DNA from: Aureobasidium sp. EXF-3400
Taxonomy: Eukaryota; Ascomycota; Dothideomycetes; Dothideales; Saccotheciaceae
Direction: 5' to 3'
Length of the DNA: 64,000 nucleotides
Assembly (NCBI GenBank): GCA_024195585.1
Contig: SWBL01000075.1
Location: forward strand, 102,520 to 166,519
Positions 23,901 through 34,935 of the stretch are shown piece after piece. Position 1 is the first letter of the stretch; every line of letters starts with the position of its first letter. Under the pieces are notes generated by a model that was not told the DNA's origin, searched no databases, and saw nothing but the letters and a program-made list of their open reading frames with translations. Made by a program: the position numbers and the translations under genes.

Positions 23901-24936
23901 AAAACAGTAGGCGCTTATACAACACGTAACACTAATTTGATACTAACGAGCTCATAGACACGGCGGCAGCCACGACAGTCGACTTTTCGAGATGTCCAGG
24001 ACAGAATTTCTACCGCAAGACTTTCAGGTGAGTTTCGCAGTGCACATGTCAAATGTTGCACAGGGCGGCAGGCGAAGAGACGTTGGGAACTGACGTTCGT
24101 GTGATAGCATGCTGAAACTGCATATGCAGACCATGCATTTGTGCACTCGGCACAATCACATCAGCACTGTGATTGCCAATGTATCCCGCATGTTTGCAGA
24201 CACGGCGGAACGGTGTTTCAATTACATCCGATGTCTCTCTCAGACGAAGAAGCCATCCACCGCTCTGATAATCAGTAAGTTTGTTGTTTATATTGTGTCT
24301 AGGCCAAACATCAAATTTTGTCCATGGCTACATTTCGCGATCGTTGACGGCCGAGAGATCTCCAAACTTAAGCGTTGATCGACATGTTCAACCATAGCAC
24401 CGTTGATCTTATTATGTCTTGACTCGATAACACATTACTGATTCGAACCGCACACCGCAGAAACCATCGATGACTTGATACATGTCAGCTATGGACTCAT
24501 GAAACGCAAGCGAGAGAAGAAGAGCAGCGACGTCGAATATGCATGCGCTTTGAGCAAGACACAAACACGTTGGTAAGTTGTTGATATTTCCCTTGCAACG
24601 GCGATCACGGTGAATGATGGAGGAGAGAGTCCGATAGGGCCCAGTGAGCTTGGACACCATCTTCGGTGCTCTTTCCTCCTCCATCTTGGTTCATTCCGCC
24701 GCGGGAAGAGAGCGACCCCACTGATCGCTCAGGCTTGTGGTTTCTTGAAAATCTTGATGTGCTGATGATTTGAACCACGACCAAACAGGCTGGCTTGTCA
24801 CTCGTTCCAAAAGACATTTGCAAGACGTCAGACTGGCTTTTGTGGCTTGCTGTCTTGGCTACAGCGGGAGATGGCGGAAGCTGGATTGGCTTTGAAGGCT
24901 AGCGAGAGACAGGCGCTTGAGCATGCGCATTTATAG
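20939..24936 (+). CDS. TERT: Telomerase reverse transcriptase
   Basis: Eight exons: 20939-21881, 21931-22475, 22523-22990, 23039-23906, 23958-24027, 24108-24274, 24461-24572, 24789-24936. They total 3321 nt (1106 aa) with every phase matching. The N-terminal and RNA-binding regions include the T-motif area (LLKYIFPRQFRLHNVF, LISNIFYVTESSTFRNRLLY). Reverse transcriptase motifs follow: 1/2 (RLLPKESGLRPIINL), A (KVDVQSCFD, Asp696), B (TTGIPQGSVVSSLLCN), C (LLRLIDDFLL, Asp860/861), D (GLRVKEDKSKVNF) and E (NFPYCGN). All three catalytic Asp are present. The C-terminal thumb ends WLACHSFQKTF...LEHAHL. TERT extends chromosome ends using its RNA template. The third intron (48 nt) is a multiple of three. 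Introns 6 and 7 (186 and 216 nt) are several times longer than the rest. The gene appears intact. Confidence 0.95.
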
Positions 24937-25554
24937 ACAGAAGATAATGTCACCAACCACGCGCACTTAATTCCGGATTACGGAGTCCTACTTTGCAAGG
25001 ATGAGTCCGAGGATCAGATGAGCAGACGATGCATGATGTGAAGATAACACAGAGGAGGAAGAATGGTTGCATAGTCAAGGACAGCAAGCCCCGCGTTTCA
25101 AGACACGGGACGCGCGATCGCGATAGCACACGATCAAACGGTGTGTGCTGCAGTGGTTACCTTTTTTGCGGGTGTAAGTTTCCTTGATAAAATGGCGGGC
25201 GGGAACTTGGCTTTGGTGGTGGAGGGCGCTTCGCATCATAGAAATGACAGCGGGATTCATGCCACCCATGCCAGGATTGTTGGCAGCATGCACGATGCTC
25301 GAACCCGGATTCCGTGACAGGGAAAGAAAGGTTAACAGTTTCAGATACGAACAGTCAAAAGCCATGATCCCCCTCTCCCCTGACAGAAGAGCTATATAGC
25401 AACCCACAACAAGCAGTGACCGTTATTCATCTAAGGAGATTCATCTCTGCGGTCTCGGCACAAGATTCATAAAAAGATCCGCGTTGAACACAATCCTCCT
25501 TTTTGGCGCCAGGAACCAAACGGCCGAGCCCTCGAGCAACCTTAGTAAGGATCG
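24937..25554. other. Intergenic, promoter side of the TBC gene
   Basis: No gene. A TATA-like CTATATAG lies near 25390, about 160 bases before the TBC start. Confidence 0.45.
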
Positions 25555-28038
25555 ATGGCTAGCGCATTGACATTTGTTGATGATCCATGCCGCCGTCTGG
25601 AGGTCGTCGACGAAGCCTCTGGACCAGACCTTTCTTTTCAACAACATCGTCACCAATATTCTTCTGCTTTCCCTTCCTCACCCAGGTCCTTGACGTTGAA
25701 TTCTCTGCACCATTTTCAGTTGCCCATTGCAGAGCCCCAGCATGATTATTGGGCTTTTTTGAAGCATACTCAGATTCCATCAACAATAGCAACGCCCAGG
25801 CCTTGCGTCCACTCGTTTCTCCCTTGCGCCAGCCACAACAAGACAATGACGACCCATGTAAATACCACCTCCATCGCAACCACCACCACCACCATCAACA
25901 CCGAGCGAGATCACAGCCCCGGCTCCCCACCAGACTTGACTGGCTCGAAATCCTCCAAGTCGTCGGGCTCGTTCCGTTCTACCTGCCTGACCAGTCAGCC
26001 GAGTCACGACAACCTGTCGCATTTCGAGGATATCGCTCTGGCCGACTCTGGCAGAGAGGAAGCTGACGATCTCCACATTCGAATCACCCCAAGGAAACTC
26101 TCGAATACGTGTGCTCCTCCTCTACGCCGAACCGTGTCCGCCGCTCCCCAAAATGGACGCAGTCCTTCGGCTCCTGAAGTCTTGCGCGATGCCACCAACA
26201 CCCACCGTCCTCGCTATCCCAGTCTAAAGTCGCATGTCAGTGCTGCCAATCTCAATGCTCGTCCCATCCGTCGAGGCTTTACTAGTCCCTCGACGCCATC
26301 GCTCGTCATGGGAGCAAGGACTCGTCCCTCGAGGTCAGTCTCTCCCAACGGCCAGGCTCTTAGCGACGGTGGTCGTTCTCCTACATCTGCAGCACCAAAG
26401 ACACTGGCTCCTAGGCCGCCATTGAGGCCAAGGAAATCAGTAAAAGAGCTCGAAGCCGAATATCACGATTCTGACGAGGAAGTGCCCGAAGATGCTGTCA
26501 TCTGGAATGTCCCCATTTCCCCACGCCCTCCGATGCATTCGACTCCCTCGAGCCCCACCAGAACTGTTTCTACCAAAATAACCCCAGAACTCAAACCGGT
26601 AAACAGCAACGCATCATCCAAAGAAGAAGATCCTCGTCCTGCCACACGGCCACCTATGCCTCATAGCGCAACCATCGCCGCATTCCCTCCGGATCCTGCT
26701 TCACCCAGACTCCAACGTGGCAGAACCTGGAACGAAGACTTGAGCGAGGAAGCACGGGAAGTTGCCGCTGCTTTGGAAGAGCATGCCGACCGCGTATCGC
26801 AAGAAAGACGTCATTCCACCCGCAACAGCACCAATGGCAGCCCTCCGCGCCCCTCTATGAAGCTTAGAACAAAGACAAGCGTTATGGAACTGCCACCGCT
26901 GCAAAAAGGAAATGTTATGATCGACCCACTACCAATCAGCAAGGAGAAGGAGGCCGTACTCACTAGGACACGTCCATCGTGGCTTCCACCCAAAAGTCAA
27001 AAAGAGGAGAAGAAGCATATGAAGCAGTGGGAGAGAATGATGGCCGCAGCCGAGGCAGCCGAGAATAAACGTATTGCCAAAGAAGCAGAAAAACAGCAAC
27101 AACGCAAACACGTCGAATCGAACATTGCGCGAATCTGGGAACAGCATGTTATACCCAACTGGGATTATGTGGTCAAAGAACCAAGGACTCGTGAGCTTTG
27201 GTGGCGTGGTGTCACCCCTAGAGACAGAGGTACTGTCTGGAGCAAGGCTATTGGCAACGAGCTATCACTTACCGAGACCTCGTACGCCAACGCTCTCAAG
27301 CGCGCTCGCACTTTACAATCTTCGGTCAACATCCTTCCAGAAGAAGAGCGCTCCAAGCACGCTGATGCAGGTTGGCTGGCTGCAATTTCACGCGATGTCC
27401 CGACCGTCTTTCCTGAACTCGGCATCTTCGGTCCTGGTGCACCTCTTCATTCTACTCTGGAAGATGTGCTTCTCGCCTATTCTGCCTACCGCAGTGATGT
27501 GGGCTATGTCTATGGCGTTCATACCATCGCAGGTCTTCTCGTGCTAAACATGAGTGCATCGGCTGCCTTCATTGCTCTTGCAAACCTGCTGAATCGACCA
27601 CTGGCTCTTGCCTTCCTGATCAACGATCAAGCGACCGTCTCGCGTATCTACTCGACTGTCCTTTCTACGCTCAAGTACAAGATGCCCCGCTTACACGAAC
27701 ACCTTACAAGCCCCGAGACTGGCTTCAAGGGCCCTGAAGAATGGCTGCACCCCTTCCTCGCTACCCTAGGCACGCAGATCCTCAGTCCCGACTCCTGCAG
27801 TCGTCTATGGGATATTGCCGTCTTTGAAGGCGATAAGACATTCATCCGTGCAGCTGTTGGCGTGCTAGCACTGCTTGAGAGCAGACTCTACGGGCCCAGA
27901 GAGGAACTCCTATCTCTGATTGGCTGGGGTGCTCGCCCGCTGGATTTCGAGGAAGAACAAGTCATTGTCGCCATTCGTGAAGCCGGCAAGATCTCTCCTC
28001 ACAACTCGACTTCCGATCTCAATGGCAACAAGCGATAG
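25555..28038 (+). CDS. TBC-domain (Rab-GAP-like) protein
   Basis: Intronless, 827 aa from the first ATG; an internal ATG near 25846 (MTTHVNTTS) is a possible shorter start. The first 500 residues are Ser/Pro/Thr-rich and look disordered. A Lys/Glu-rich helix (residues about 480-520) precedes the TBC domain (about 545-800), recognisable from LWWRGVTPRDRGTVWSKAIG, GPGAPLHSTLEDVLLAYSAY and ALANLLNRPLALAFL. Layout resembles TBC1D12/TBC1D14. TBC proteins stimulate GTP hydrolysis by Rab GTPases with an Arg finger (IxxDxxR) and a Gln finger (YxQG). Here these read ISRDVPTVFP and YVYGVH, so both residues are replaced. I expect loss of classical GAP activity and perhaps an adaptor role. Confidence 0.9.
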   Translation: MASALTFVDDPCRRLEVVDEASGPDLSFQQHRHQYSSAFPSSPRSLTLNSLHHFQLPIAEPQHDYWAFLKHTQIPSTIATPRPCVHSFLPCASHNKTMTTHVNTTSIATTTTTINTERDHSPGSPPDLTGSKSSKSSGSFRSTCLTSQPSHDNLSHFEDIALADSGREEADDLHIRITPRKLSNTCAPPLRRTVSAAPQNGRSPSAPEVLRDATNTHRPRYPSLKSHVSAANLNARPIRRGFTSPSTPSLVMGARTRPSRSVSPNGQALSDGGRSPTSAAPKTLAPRPPLRPRKSVKELEAEYHDSDEEVPEDAVIWNVPISPRPPMHSTPSSPTRTVSTKITPELKPVNSNASSKEEDPRPATRPPMPHSATIAAFPPDPASPRLQRGRTWNEDLSEEAREVAAALEEHADRVSQERRHSTRNSTNGSPPRPSMKLRTKTSVMELPPLQKGNVMIDPLPISKEKEAVLTRTRPSWLPPKSQKEEKKHMKQWERMMAAAEAAENKRIAKEAEKQQQRKHVESNIARIWEQHVIPNWDYVVKEPRTRELWWRGVTPRDRGTVWSKAIGNELSLTETSYANALKRARTLQSSVNILPEEERSKHADAGWLAAISRDVPTVFPELGIFGPGAPLHSTLEDVLLAYSAYRSDVGYVYGVHTIAGLLVLNMSASAAFIALANLLNRPLALAFLINDQATVSRIYSTVLSTLKYKMPRLHEHLTSPETGFKGPEEWLHPFLATLGTQILSPDSCSRLWDIAVFEGDKTFIRAAVGVLALLESRLYGPREELLSLIGWGARPLDFEEEQVIVAIREAGKISPHNSTSDLNGNKR

Positions 28039-28774
28039 TGCGCTGATGCTCTCAATAAGAGACGAAGACCTTTAACACGAAAGAGGAGGCTGGTTCTTTC
28101 CCTATGGTAATGTGTTTTATGAAATGGCAAAAGGGTATAGGGGTGTTTCTCAATGTTTTGTTTGCGTTGCTGTCGTCTCTTTTTTCTTCTTAAAACTTCA
28201 TGTTCATTCTTTTTTTCTCCTCTGACCCTGCTCCAGGACCACTTCGCTAGAAATGGCTGGATGGGGCCAAAGGCAGATCATCAACCTATCGTGGCTCGGG
28301 TTTTCCTTTGTTGCTCATCATCATCATCACTATCATCATCAGCACTACTGCAGCATCGTCGCTTGTTCTTTTTGCTTTGTTGTTACTCATAAACGGTTGT
28401 TGTGTGGGTGGGGATCCGAAGAGTTGCGGATTTCCCTGGCTGTTTTTATCTCCCATGGCCGGTAACTTGTAATGGAGAGGTGGAGATTCCTGGAGAAGGA
28501 AAAGACTGTGTATAGCTTCTTTCCGTCTGCAAAGACGAATGAGACATTATTGTTCCTTGAGAGCCTCGGGTCAACAGCCAATATGACTCGTGAACCTTCA
28601 CTAGTGATGTATAGCTACGCAGTCACATGCATGCATGCAATCATAACAGACCAACCTTCTAAGTTTGGATCTTGAAGATCTCAATGCATGTGTGATAGTA
28701 GAGTTTCTGCTTGCATCAAATGTCTACACTAATGTCCATCTCTTAACGTTTCCGACGAGTTGCATAGTGGTGTA
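28039..28774. other. Convergent intergenic region
   Basis: Between the TBC gene and the nitronate monooxygenase gene. Holds a short TCA repeat near 28315; no gene seen. Confidence 0.5.
28315..28342. repeat. Short TCA microsatellite
   Basis: Interrupted run of TCA triplets in non-coding DNA. Confidence 0.7.
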
Positions 28775-29848
28775 TCATAGTCTAGATACCGGAGCTCCTG
28801 ACAATATCTTGGAAGCATCCTGCCGCACCTCTCGCGTGATGGCCTCTGCGCTCATGACTGACTTGACAAGACCAATTCCTGTGCCGGCGTAAGTGGTCAA
28901 CCTTGCCTTATCGCCCTCCCAACCTTTATCTCCAGATGACACTGCCTCGTCATACAACTTCTTGTTATCTTCGAAGCTCAAGCCGGCCTCGTGGTCTCGA
29001 TAACTAGCGTTCAGCACACCGCGACCTCCATAGCCAGCGGGCCATTCTGTGGTCCCGCGGAGCTGGTCATATACTGATGAACGGATTGTAGTGCTTCCTC
29101 CATCAGAAGCACGAAGCACGGCATCTCGGTATCCGGAGGCGATAGTCGCTTCGTTTGCTGCAAGATATCGCGTGCCCAAACAGATACCTTGGGCACCCAG
29201 ACAGATTGCGGCCGCTGCACCTCTCCCCTCGCTGATTCCACCGGCCGCCACAAAGAACGGTAATGGTGTAGACGAAGAGGAGTTGCAGAATTCTGTCACG
29301 GCATCAATGGTTTCAGGAACCAAGGAGACGATGCCGGCGCCTTGGGCTGCACCATGGCCACCAGCGTCAGTGCCTTGAACCACCAGGACATCAGGACTCG
29401 CGAGCTTGGTGGCTTCGAGAGCTTCACGGACGCTGGTTACCTGGATCCAGATCTTGGTCTTGTTGCTCGAGGCCTTGCGTACACCATCTGCCCAGTCTTT
29501 GAGTTGGCTTGGGTGTTTTGGAGCAAAGAGCCATACCGCAGCAGGAATGTTCCCAGGTTTACCGAGGATGGCCAAGGTGTCTGCCAGTGGTGCGCCCCAG
29601 ATGAGAAAGCCAACGCCTATAGGTAAGACGCCAGTGTTTGTAGACAGGTTGGCTTTGTTCGAGATGTCACGGCTTTTGGAGAGTTCGGAGGATAGAGTGC
29701 TGATATCGCTGCCTGCACCTATGAAGCCGAGGCCACCAGCTATGGAGACTGCGGTCGCGAGAGATGCATTGGCTATCAGGCGCATTGGAGCACAACTGAT
29801 GAGTGGAGATGTTGTCCATGGATACGCGGCAGTCAGAGAGGACGCCAT
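28775..29848 (-). CDS. Nitronate monooxygenase (2-nitropropane dioxygenase family)
   Basis: Intronless, 357 aa from the ATG at 29848 (MASSLTAAYPW). The frame is open 62 codons further upstream, but that part shows no homology. Family marks: ISCAPMRLIANASLATAVS near the N-terminus (FMN site), the QGTDAGGHG motif with its catalytic-region histidine, and AAGGISEGRGAAAAICLGA plus GTRYLAANEA for FMN phosphate binding. These FMN enzymes oxidise toxic nitronates such as propionate-3-nitronate to aldehydes and nitrite. Nothing suggests secretion. Its gene diverges from RPB11. Confidence 0.9.
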   Translation of the reverse strand: MASSLTAAYPWTTSPLISCAPMRLIANASLATAVSIAGGLGFIGAGSDISTLSSELSKSRDISNKANLSTNTGVLPIGVGFLIWGAPLADTLAILGKPGNIPAAVWLFAPKHPSQLKDWADGVRKASSNKTKIWIQVTSVREALEATKLASPDVLVVQGTDAGGHGAAQGAGIVSLVPETIDAVTEFCNSSSSTPLPFFVAAGGISEGRGAAAAICLGAQGICLGTRYLAANEATIASGYRDAVLRASDGGSTTIRSSVYDQLRGTTEWPAGYGGRGVLNASYRDHEAGLSFEDNKKLYDEAVSSGDKGWEGDKARLTTYAGTGIGLVKSVMSAEAITREVRQDASKILSGAPVSRL

Positions 29849-30569
29849 ACTGGCAGTTTCTCGTATATGGTATGATGTCTGGACAATGAGTAGACTCAAG
29901 ATTACCTTTCTTGCCCCTTCCAATTTCTCAATCGTTCTCAAGTCTACCTGCCTCTCGACCGTGCCTCGGGAATGTCGATGCTTCTCCGCAAAAGTGATGA
30001 TGATGTCGGCAAGCGGGAAGGCAGAGTAGGGCACGCCCGCAATTCCCTCAGACCGCCCGGCAGTATCTTTCGCGATCGTCGACGCCGAGCTTCACTTGGT
30101 TGCGACTGAGAGATGTCAAGTAACACAAAGTATTCCATACCAACGACTACTGCCATCACCCGCCAGACTCTTACGCGTTTGCATATTTAATAGCGGGCAT
30201 ACTTACCCAGATACGCGACAAAGAACCTCTTCTCGAAGAGCCGACATATTCTTTTCCCGATAGCAGCTTCCCTGTGTTACTGCAAACATGAACGCACCAG
30301 ACAGGTATACGCTGCTCTTTCCTGTTACTCGCTCCTCCCCTGGTTGAAGAAATTACGCTATTTCTCGTCGGAAAACCTGTCACGCGCGACTCTTCTGTTT
30401 CTTGCTTCACTTCTTAGTCCCTTGTCGCATTCCCATAAAATGGCTTCTTCACAAGCTTTCTTTTGTCACAATCGCAACCACCATCTATCGTTTTGCAATC
30501 AAGATCCTTGGTTGCTCTGCACACACAAAACACTTTGTTGTATTCCACTGCACGTCACATCCACTCCAA
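29849..30569. other. Divergent intergenic region
   Basis: Shared 5' region of nitronate monooxygenase (minus) and RPB11 (plus). No additional gene seen. Confidence 0.5.
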
Positions 30570-31080
30570 ATGGCTCCCGATGATTACCATTTCATGGGCA
30601 CTCCCGTCACCACCCTTTACGTTCACAAGCCAGAACGCGGCGACGTCGCTAACGATGTTCCTCCAAGATTCGAGCTCTTCCTCCTCGGCGACGGCGAGAA
30701 GAAAGTAACCTGGGCTCCCGAAACCCGTAAGCAACCACTTTCCCTGCGTTGGCCTTTCCTTCCATATCTGATTATCTGCTACTATAGGTGTCCCCGACGC
30801 AGCCATCTTCACCTTCAACAAGGAAGACCACACTCTCGCCAACCTCCTCCGCGCCAAACTCGCAAAGTCACCAAACATCTTGTTCTCCGCCTACAAAGTC
30901 CCTCACCCTCTGTTCGCGACCTTCGAACTGCGTGTCCAGACCGATGGATCCCTCACACCCAAGGACGCCGTCATCCGAGCTTGCGGAGACCTGATTCAAG
31001 AGCTGCAGAGATTGGACCAAGAGTTCACAAAGGAATGGGAGCTCAAGAAGATCGCTGGTCAAGGCCGCGATGGACTTTGA
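30570..31080 (+). CDS. RPB11: RNA polymerase II subunit RPB11
   Basis: Exons 30570-30726 and 30788-31080 (GTAAGC...TATAG, phase 1), 149 aa. The RPB11/alpha-like dimerisation fold is marked by FELFLLGDGEKKV, then IFTFNKEDHTLANLL with the conserved DHTLxNLL core, and HPLFATFELRVQTDG. It pairs with RPB3 in the polymerase II core. Yeast Rpb11 is about 120 aa; the extra length lies at both ends. Confidence 0.94.
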
Positions 31081-31682
31081 GACTTGCATCAGAAGACCTG
31101 ATTCGCAAAACCAAGAGCTAGCAAAAGAGGGGACTTGAGGAACGAGCGCTGGAGGCTGCGCTCTGAGCATGACAAAATGGAGTTATGGGCGTTCTTTGCT
31201 GCAAACAAGAAGGGTACGGGAGGGAAGCACATTACACACTTATGCATGGCACAGACGAGAAAGTCTGTGTCTGGACCTTCAACTACAGAAGGAGACCATT
31301 CGAGCCGACGAGGTATTATTCTTATCCTTGCTCTCACATCACAAAAAGATACCCACGACACAAATATCAAGATTTTGCAACGACTACTGTAGCTTGTACG
31401 CCCTTGTGTGTGGAATGAGCAGTCGCTATCATCCGTAGTGAGTCAAGGTGGAAGTCGTTTACATCAGAGTTGTCTTTTAGGTTACGATATCATTTGCGAA
31501 GGACAAGGACAGAGAGAAAACTTAGCAATCTCGATGTCAGGAAATCGATCTAGTCTGTGGAAGAGAGCCAATGTCTGAGCCCTGTAAGTAAAAGAGCTGC
31601 AGCAAGACTGAGGGCAAATCGTCATCCTTGTCAAAGGATGAGAGTTCAAACAACATGAACCGAACCGCATCCGTCAAGCATC
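31081..31682. other. Convergent intergenic region
   Basis: 3' sides of RPB11 and of the Lys/Ala-rich protein gene. Nothing recognised. Confidence 0.5.
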
Positions 31683-32436
31683 TCACTTCTCATCTCTCTC
31701 CGAATCCGAAGCCCAAGAAGGGGACCAGCTGGTTTGAGTCCAGTCAGAGTCGTTTCCGTCATCCTCGCTGTCCTCCTCCTTTTTTCCGACTGGTGGCTTT
31801 GCGTTCTCAAGGGTGCGTGCAGTTTTTCTGGCTTTCTTGGCTGCCTTCTTTGCCTTCTTCTTTGCAACTGCTGCGTCGATAGCAGTCTGTTCTGGATCTT
31901 CCTGGTTCGAAGTGTCGTTGAGCTTGACGCCGCCAACCTCGTCACTGTCTTTCGTGTCCACAGTTGCTGGTTGTTTGGCCTGCTTGGTGGCTTTCTTCTT
32001 ACCAGCGACCTCCCAGGCACTGCGCTGCTGGTCGGAAGTCTTCTCTGGGTCAGGAGTTTCTTCAAGCTTGACCTCCTGGGTGCCACCGCTGCTCCAGGCA
32101 TACACCAAGACAGGGTCGTCACGCTTGATAGGGTAGCGTTGCTGGTATCTGGTAGCCTCTTCGGCAGTGATTCCGCTATAGATGTTGTTTAGCGTATGTT
32201 CATGGCAAGAGTATGGTGCACACTTACTCCATAGCACGCAGTTCGTCAAGAACCTTGGGTGCAAGACGCTTGATTTCCTTGGGACGAAGATCGAGCTTGA
32301 GGGCGACGATCCACTTGGTGATCAACTCCAGATCTAGATCCTCGGCGCCTGGGAGGTTGGGTTCGGCGTTCAGGTGGCATGCGACTCTCTCGGCGGTGAT
32401 GTTGCCTTTGGGGCCGTAAGACAGTGGGAAAGTCAT
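31683..32436 (-). CDS. Lys/Ala-rich acidic-tail protein of unknown function
   Basis: Exons 32436-32228 and 32175-31683 (GTAAGT...TATAG), 233 aa. The first 75 residues look folded (ITKWIVALKLDLRPKEIKRL). The rest is low complexity, with basic Ala/Lys runs (KKKAKKAAKKARKTAR) flanked by Asp/Glu/Ser clusters and a tail ending ASDSERDEK. The composition fits a nuclear or nucleolar protein, but I recognise no family. Note that the opposite strand of such biased sequence also stays open; codon bias and the splice phases favour the minus strand. Confidence 0.65.
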
Positions 32437-32884
32437 GGTGATGAGATCTTGGTACTACGGCGGTCGTCAGATGGGTAGTGTTGATAGTGTGATGATCCCG
32501 AAGATCTGAGGTTGGATGATTTGGGTTGCTTGAAATAAGAAGTTTGTGAGAAAGAGGAAGAAAGCGAGGAGTGTTGGAAATGTCTTTGAGAGACACTGTG
32601 TATTGGTCGAGCACAGAAGTTGTGAAAAGAGGGTTGTGGCTTCTGGATCTTTCTGGTGTTGTCTGCATGTGAATGAATTAAACCAGAAGGCGCGATGCAT
32701 TACAAGGAGACAGGTCTACTTACAACAATTGATGAATCAATATGCGGTTTGTCCCTTCCTAAATTGGAACTGTTTCAGTTGCAAAGATTCACGAATCCTC
32801 TGTTCATTCATAAACAGTCTGTTGTATAGTAGCATAATGACTCGTTCGTTTTGGCCTTTCATCAGCTATCTATCCTTCATCGCT
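32437..32884. other. Intergenic, nothing recognised
   Basis: Between two minus-strand genes; contains the promoter of the Lys/Ala-rich gene. Confidence 0.5.
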
Positions 32885-33670
32885 TCATGCCATCTCATTG
32901 ACCTTCTTTGCTCCGGCAGGTCGAACCATGACCATAAACTCATGCGGCGGGTCATCCCTCGCTGTTGGCGCATACTTGACAACATCGAAATCCATAAACT
33001 CACAATCCTCGAACCCGTACCGAGCATACAACGGTCTGCCCACCTTGGTAGCTTCCAGATAAGCCTGTATACCACAACGATCCGCAACTGCCAACCCTTC
33101 ATCCAAGAGCAAAGATCCGACGCCCCTACGCTGGTAGGCAGGATCGATAGCGAGAATTCTGAGATACAGATACGGCTCCAGACCAATCCATTTCTTCTTG
33201 CTGGCTGTCATGGCCGCATCCATGGCATCCAGTAAAGCGCCATTAGCACCGGGAGCATGAGCATGAGGACCGTCTTCCTCCGCTTCCTTGTCAATTTGCT
33301 CTTGCGTACGTGCAGAAGGCTGTAACACCCAGATCGAAACACCCACCACCTTCTTTGCATTCTTCTTCTCCTCCTCGCTCAACTCAACCTCTGCCTTGTG
33401 TTCCCAAGCCTCCGGAAACACAAGATCAGAAGGGTCGGCAGGGGTATCTGTGTCGTAAGCCACGAATGCGCGTTGGCCAGCTTCAGAATCCGAGGTGCTC
33501 ATCTTGGTCTTGAGACCATTAAGTGTTTCGCTGAAGTTGTGGATAAGGTCTGCCTCAGACATGCCATTGGGAAATATATGAGGTCGCAAGCCAGAAGAGA
33601 AGGCTCCACTGAAGATGCGTTCGCGAGCTGGTAGGTCCGATGGTCGCACCTGGCGGACCTGGATGGGCAT
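32885..33670 (-). CDS. GNAT-family N-acetyltransferase
   Basis: Intronless, 261 aa. Starts MPIQVRQVRPSDLPARERIF, the usual beta1-alpha1 opening of a GNAT fold. The acetyl-CoA motif A is YLRILAIDPAYQRRGVGSLL (R/QxxGxG, near residue 180), followed by YLEATKVGRPLYARYGFED, the motif B region. A charged insert (about residues 85-150) separates the two halves. Such fungal GNATs acetylate small molecules or peptides; the substrate cannot be read from the sequence. Confidence 0.88.
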   Translation of the reverse strand: MPIQVRQVRPSDLPARERIFSGAFSSGLRPHIFPNGMSEADLIHNFSETLNGLKTKMSTSDSEAGQRAFVAYDTDTPADPSDLVFPEAWEHKAEVELSEEEKKNAKKVVGVSIWVLQPSARTQEQIDKEAEEDGPHAHAPGANGALLDAMDAAMTASKKKWIGLEPYLYLRILAIDPAYQRRGVGSLLLDEGLAVADRCGIQAYLEATKVGRPLYARYGFEDCEFMDFDVVKYAPTARDDPPHEFMVMVRPAGAKKVNEMA

Positions 33671-34701
33671 GTTTGCTGAGTGTGATTCGTGTCTTGATCT
33701 CTGTTTTCGATACTGTTTGTTGTTGGCGACAAGTGTCTATCGTGAAGGCTTCAGTTCCAGAACTCAATGCCTGTTCTCTCCAATGTCTAAACAAGTTTTG
33801 GCTGGTTCTGCTTTACACCCCAGAAGGACAGATATCGCAGAATTAAAATGACGAACAATGATTTTGCTTCCAGAACAATGGAAGTCTAATATATATGTCC
33901 GGACGGCTTGCAGCTCACAGAGACTCTGACAAAGTTGGAATGAGTCACGAAAGGCAGAAATGTTGTTGCCTCGACAGATAACAAGTCAGACAGATCGACT
34001 CATCGAGGGGATGAGGTTCGTCCGGCGGCTTCTTCTCGCCTACACTTGCCGCATACAGCCATGTCCGCCGCGATTTAGCATAAACATGTCACCTTCCTAT
34101 TGTGTGCATCGCTGCACTGGTGACTGGATTGCATGCGAAAGCTCTTTCTCTTGATCCACGGTAGAAAGAGACCTCTAAAGCACATTTATTATCTGAAGAG
34201 TCAAGTTGGTAATGTCGTCGATTCATCACTGTACTGATTTTGCCTGTATAATACAAAAAACTGTTTGCTTATGAGGACAAAGGACTTTGATGCTGAAGGA
34301 AAGAACAGAATAAGTGTCTGGCCGTCATGTAAAAAGTAAGGACAAGAGAAGGAAAATTGCCCAAACGAAAAAAAAAAAAAAAAAAAGGTTGTTACAGTGA
34401 AATGCCACCAAAAGAAACCATGTCAAGAACGAAAATACGAAAACGCCTCGCCAATGAAATGAGATGTTCGTCAAGAACAACAACGCCGCTTCTCAATGAA
34501 ATGGATGACCACCAATCGCTCATGTAAACATCTTCTACCCCGAAAAGGGCAGCAAGAAAACTCCTCAGAAAATATGAAGAACGAGAATCGAACGTGAAAA
34601 AGGAGCCGGTCCAGTATGGTTTATGGTAACAATGGTGAAAAGAAATATGCAGAAAGGGCAACATTGACGCGTGAGAAGCGAGTCGAAAGGCCGACGCGAC
34701 C
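33671..34701. other. Intergenic with poly-A tract
   Basis: About 1 kb upstream of the GNAT gene and downstream of the RhoGEF gene. A 19-base A run lies at 34368-34386. No supported gene. Confidence 0.5.
34368..34386. repeat. Homopolymer A tract (19 bases)
   Basis: Uninterrupted run of A in non-coding DNA; prone to length errors in sequencing. Confidence 0.85.
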
Positions 34702-34935
34702 TCAGTAATATGCACGAGTATCCTTCAAACAACGGTATGGATCAGGACGTCCAATATATCCTGGTCTTGGCTTGACCGGTGTTGGTCTCTTAGGCGGTTG
34801 GTGATCGCGATAGAAATCAGGCTGGAAGCAGTCCTTACGCTGGCCCCTCGACAAACAGACGATGCGCTTTTCCTGTGGATGTACCTGCCCATACATCCAA
34901 TGAGGTATCCAGGTTGGTCTTCTAGCAGAATCTAC
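34702..34935 (-). other. Open frame continuing past the RhoGEF stop codon
   Basis: Directly after the TAG of the RhoGEF gene and in the same frame, 77 sense codons run to a TGA at 34702. The encoded stretch is basic and proline-rich (PPKRPTPVKPRPGYIGRPDP) with cysteines (RIVCLSRG, KDCFQPDF). Its codon choice looks like neighbouring coding DNA. It could be a readthrough extension, an alternative last exon reached from a GTTATC donor upstream of the stop (acceptor GGGCAG, in phase), a remnant, or chance. Confidence 0.35.

Noticed and set aside
29849..30034. 62-codon upstream extension of nitronate monooxygenase
   Set aside because: Homology begins only after the ATG at 29848.
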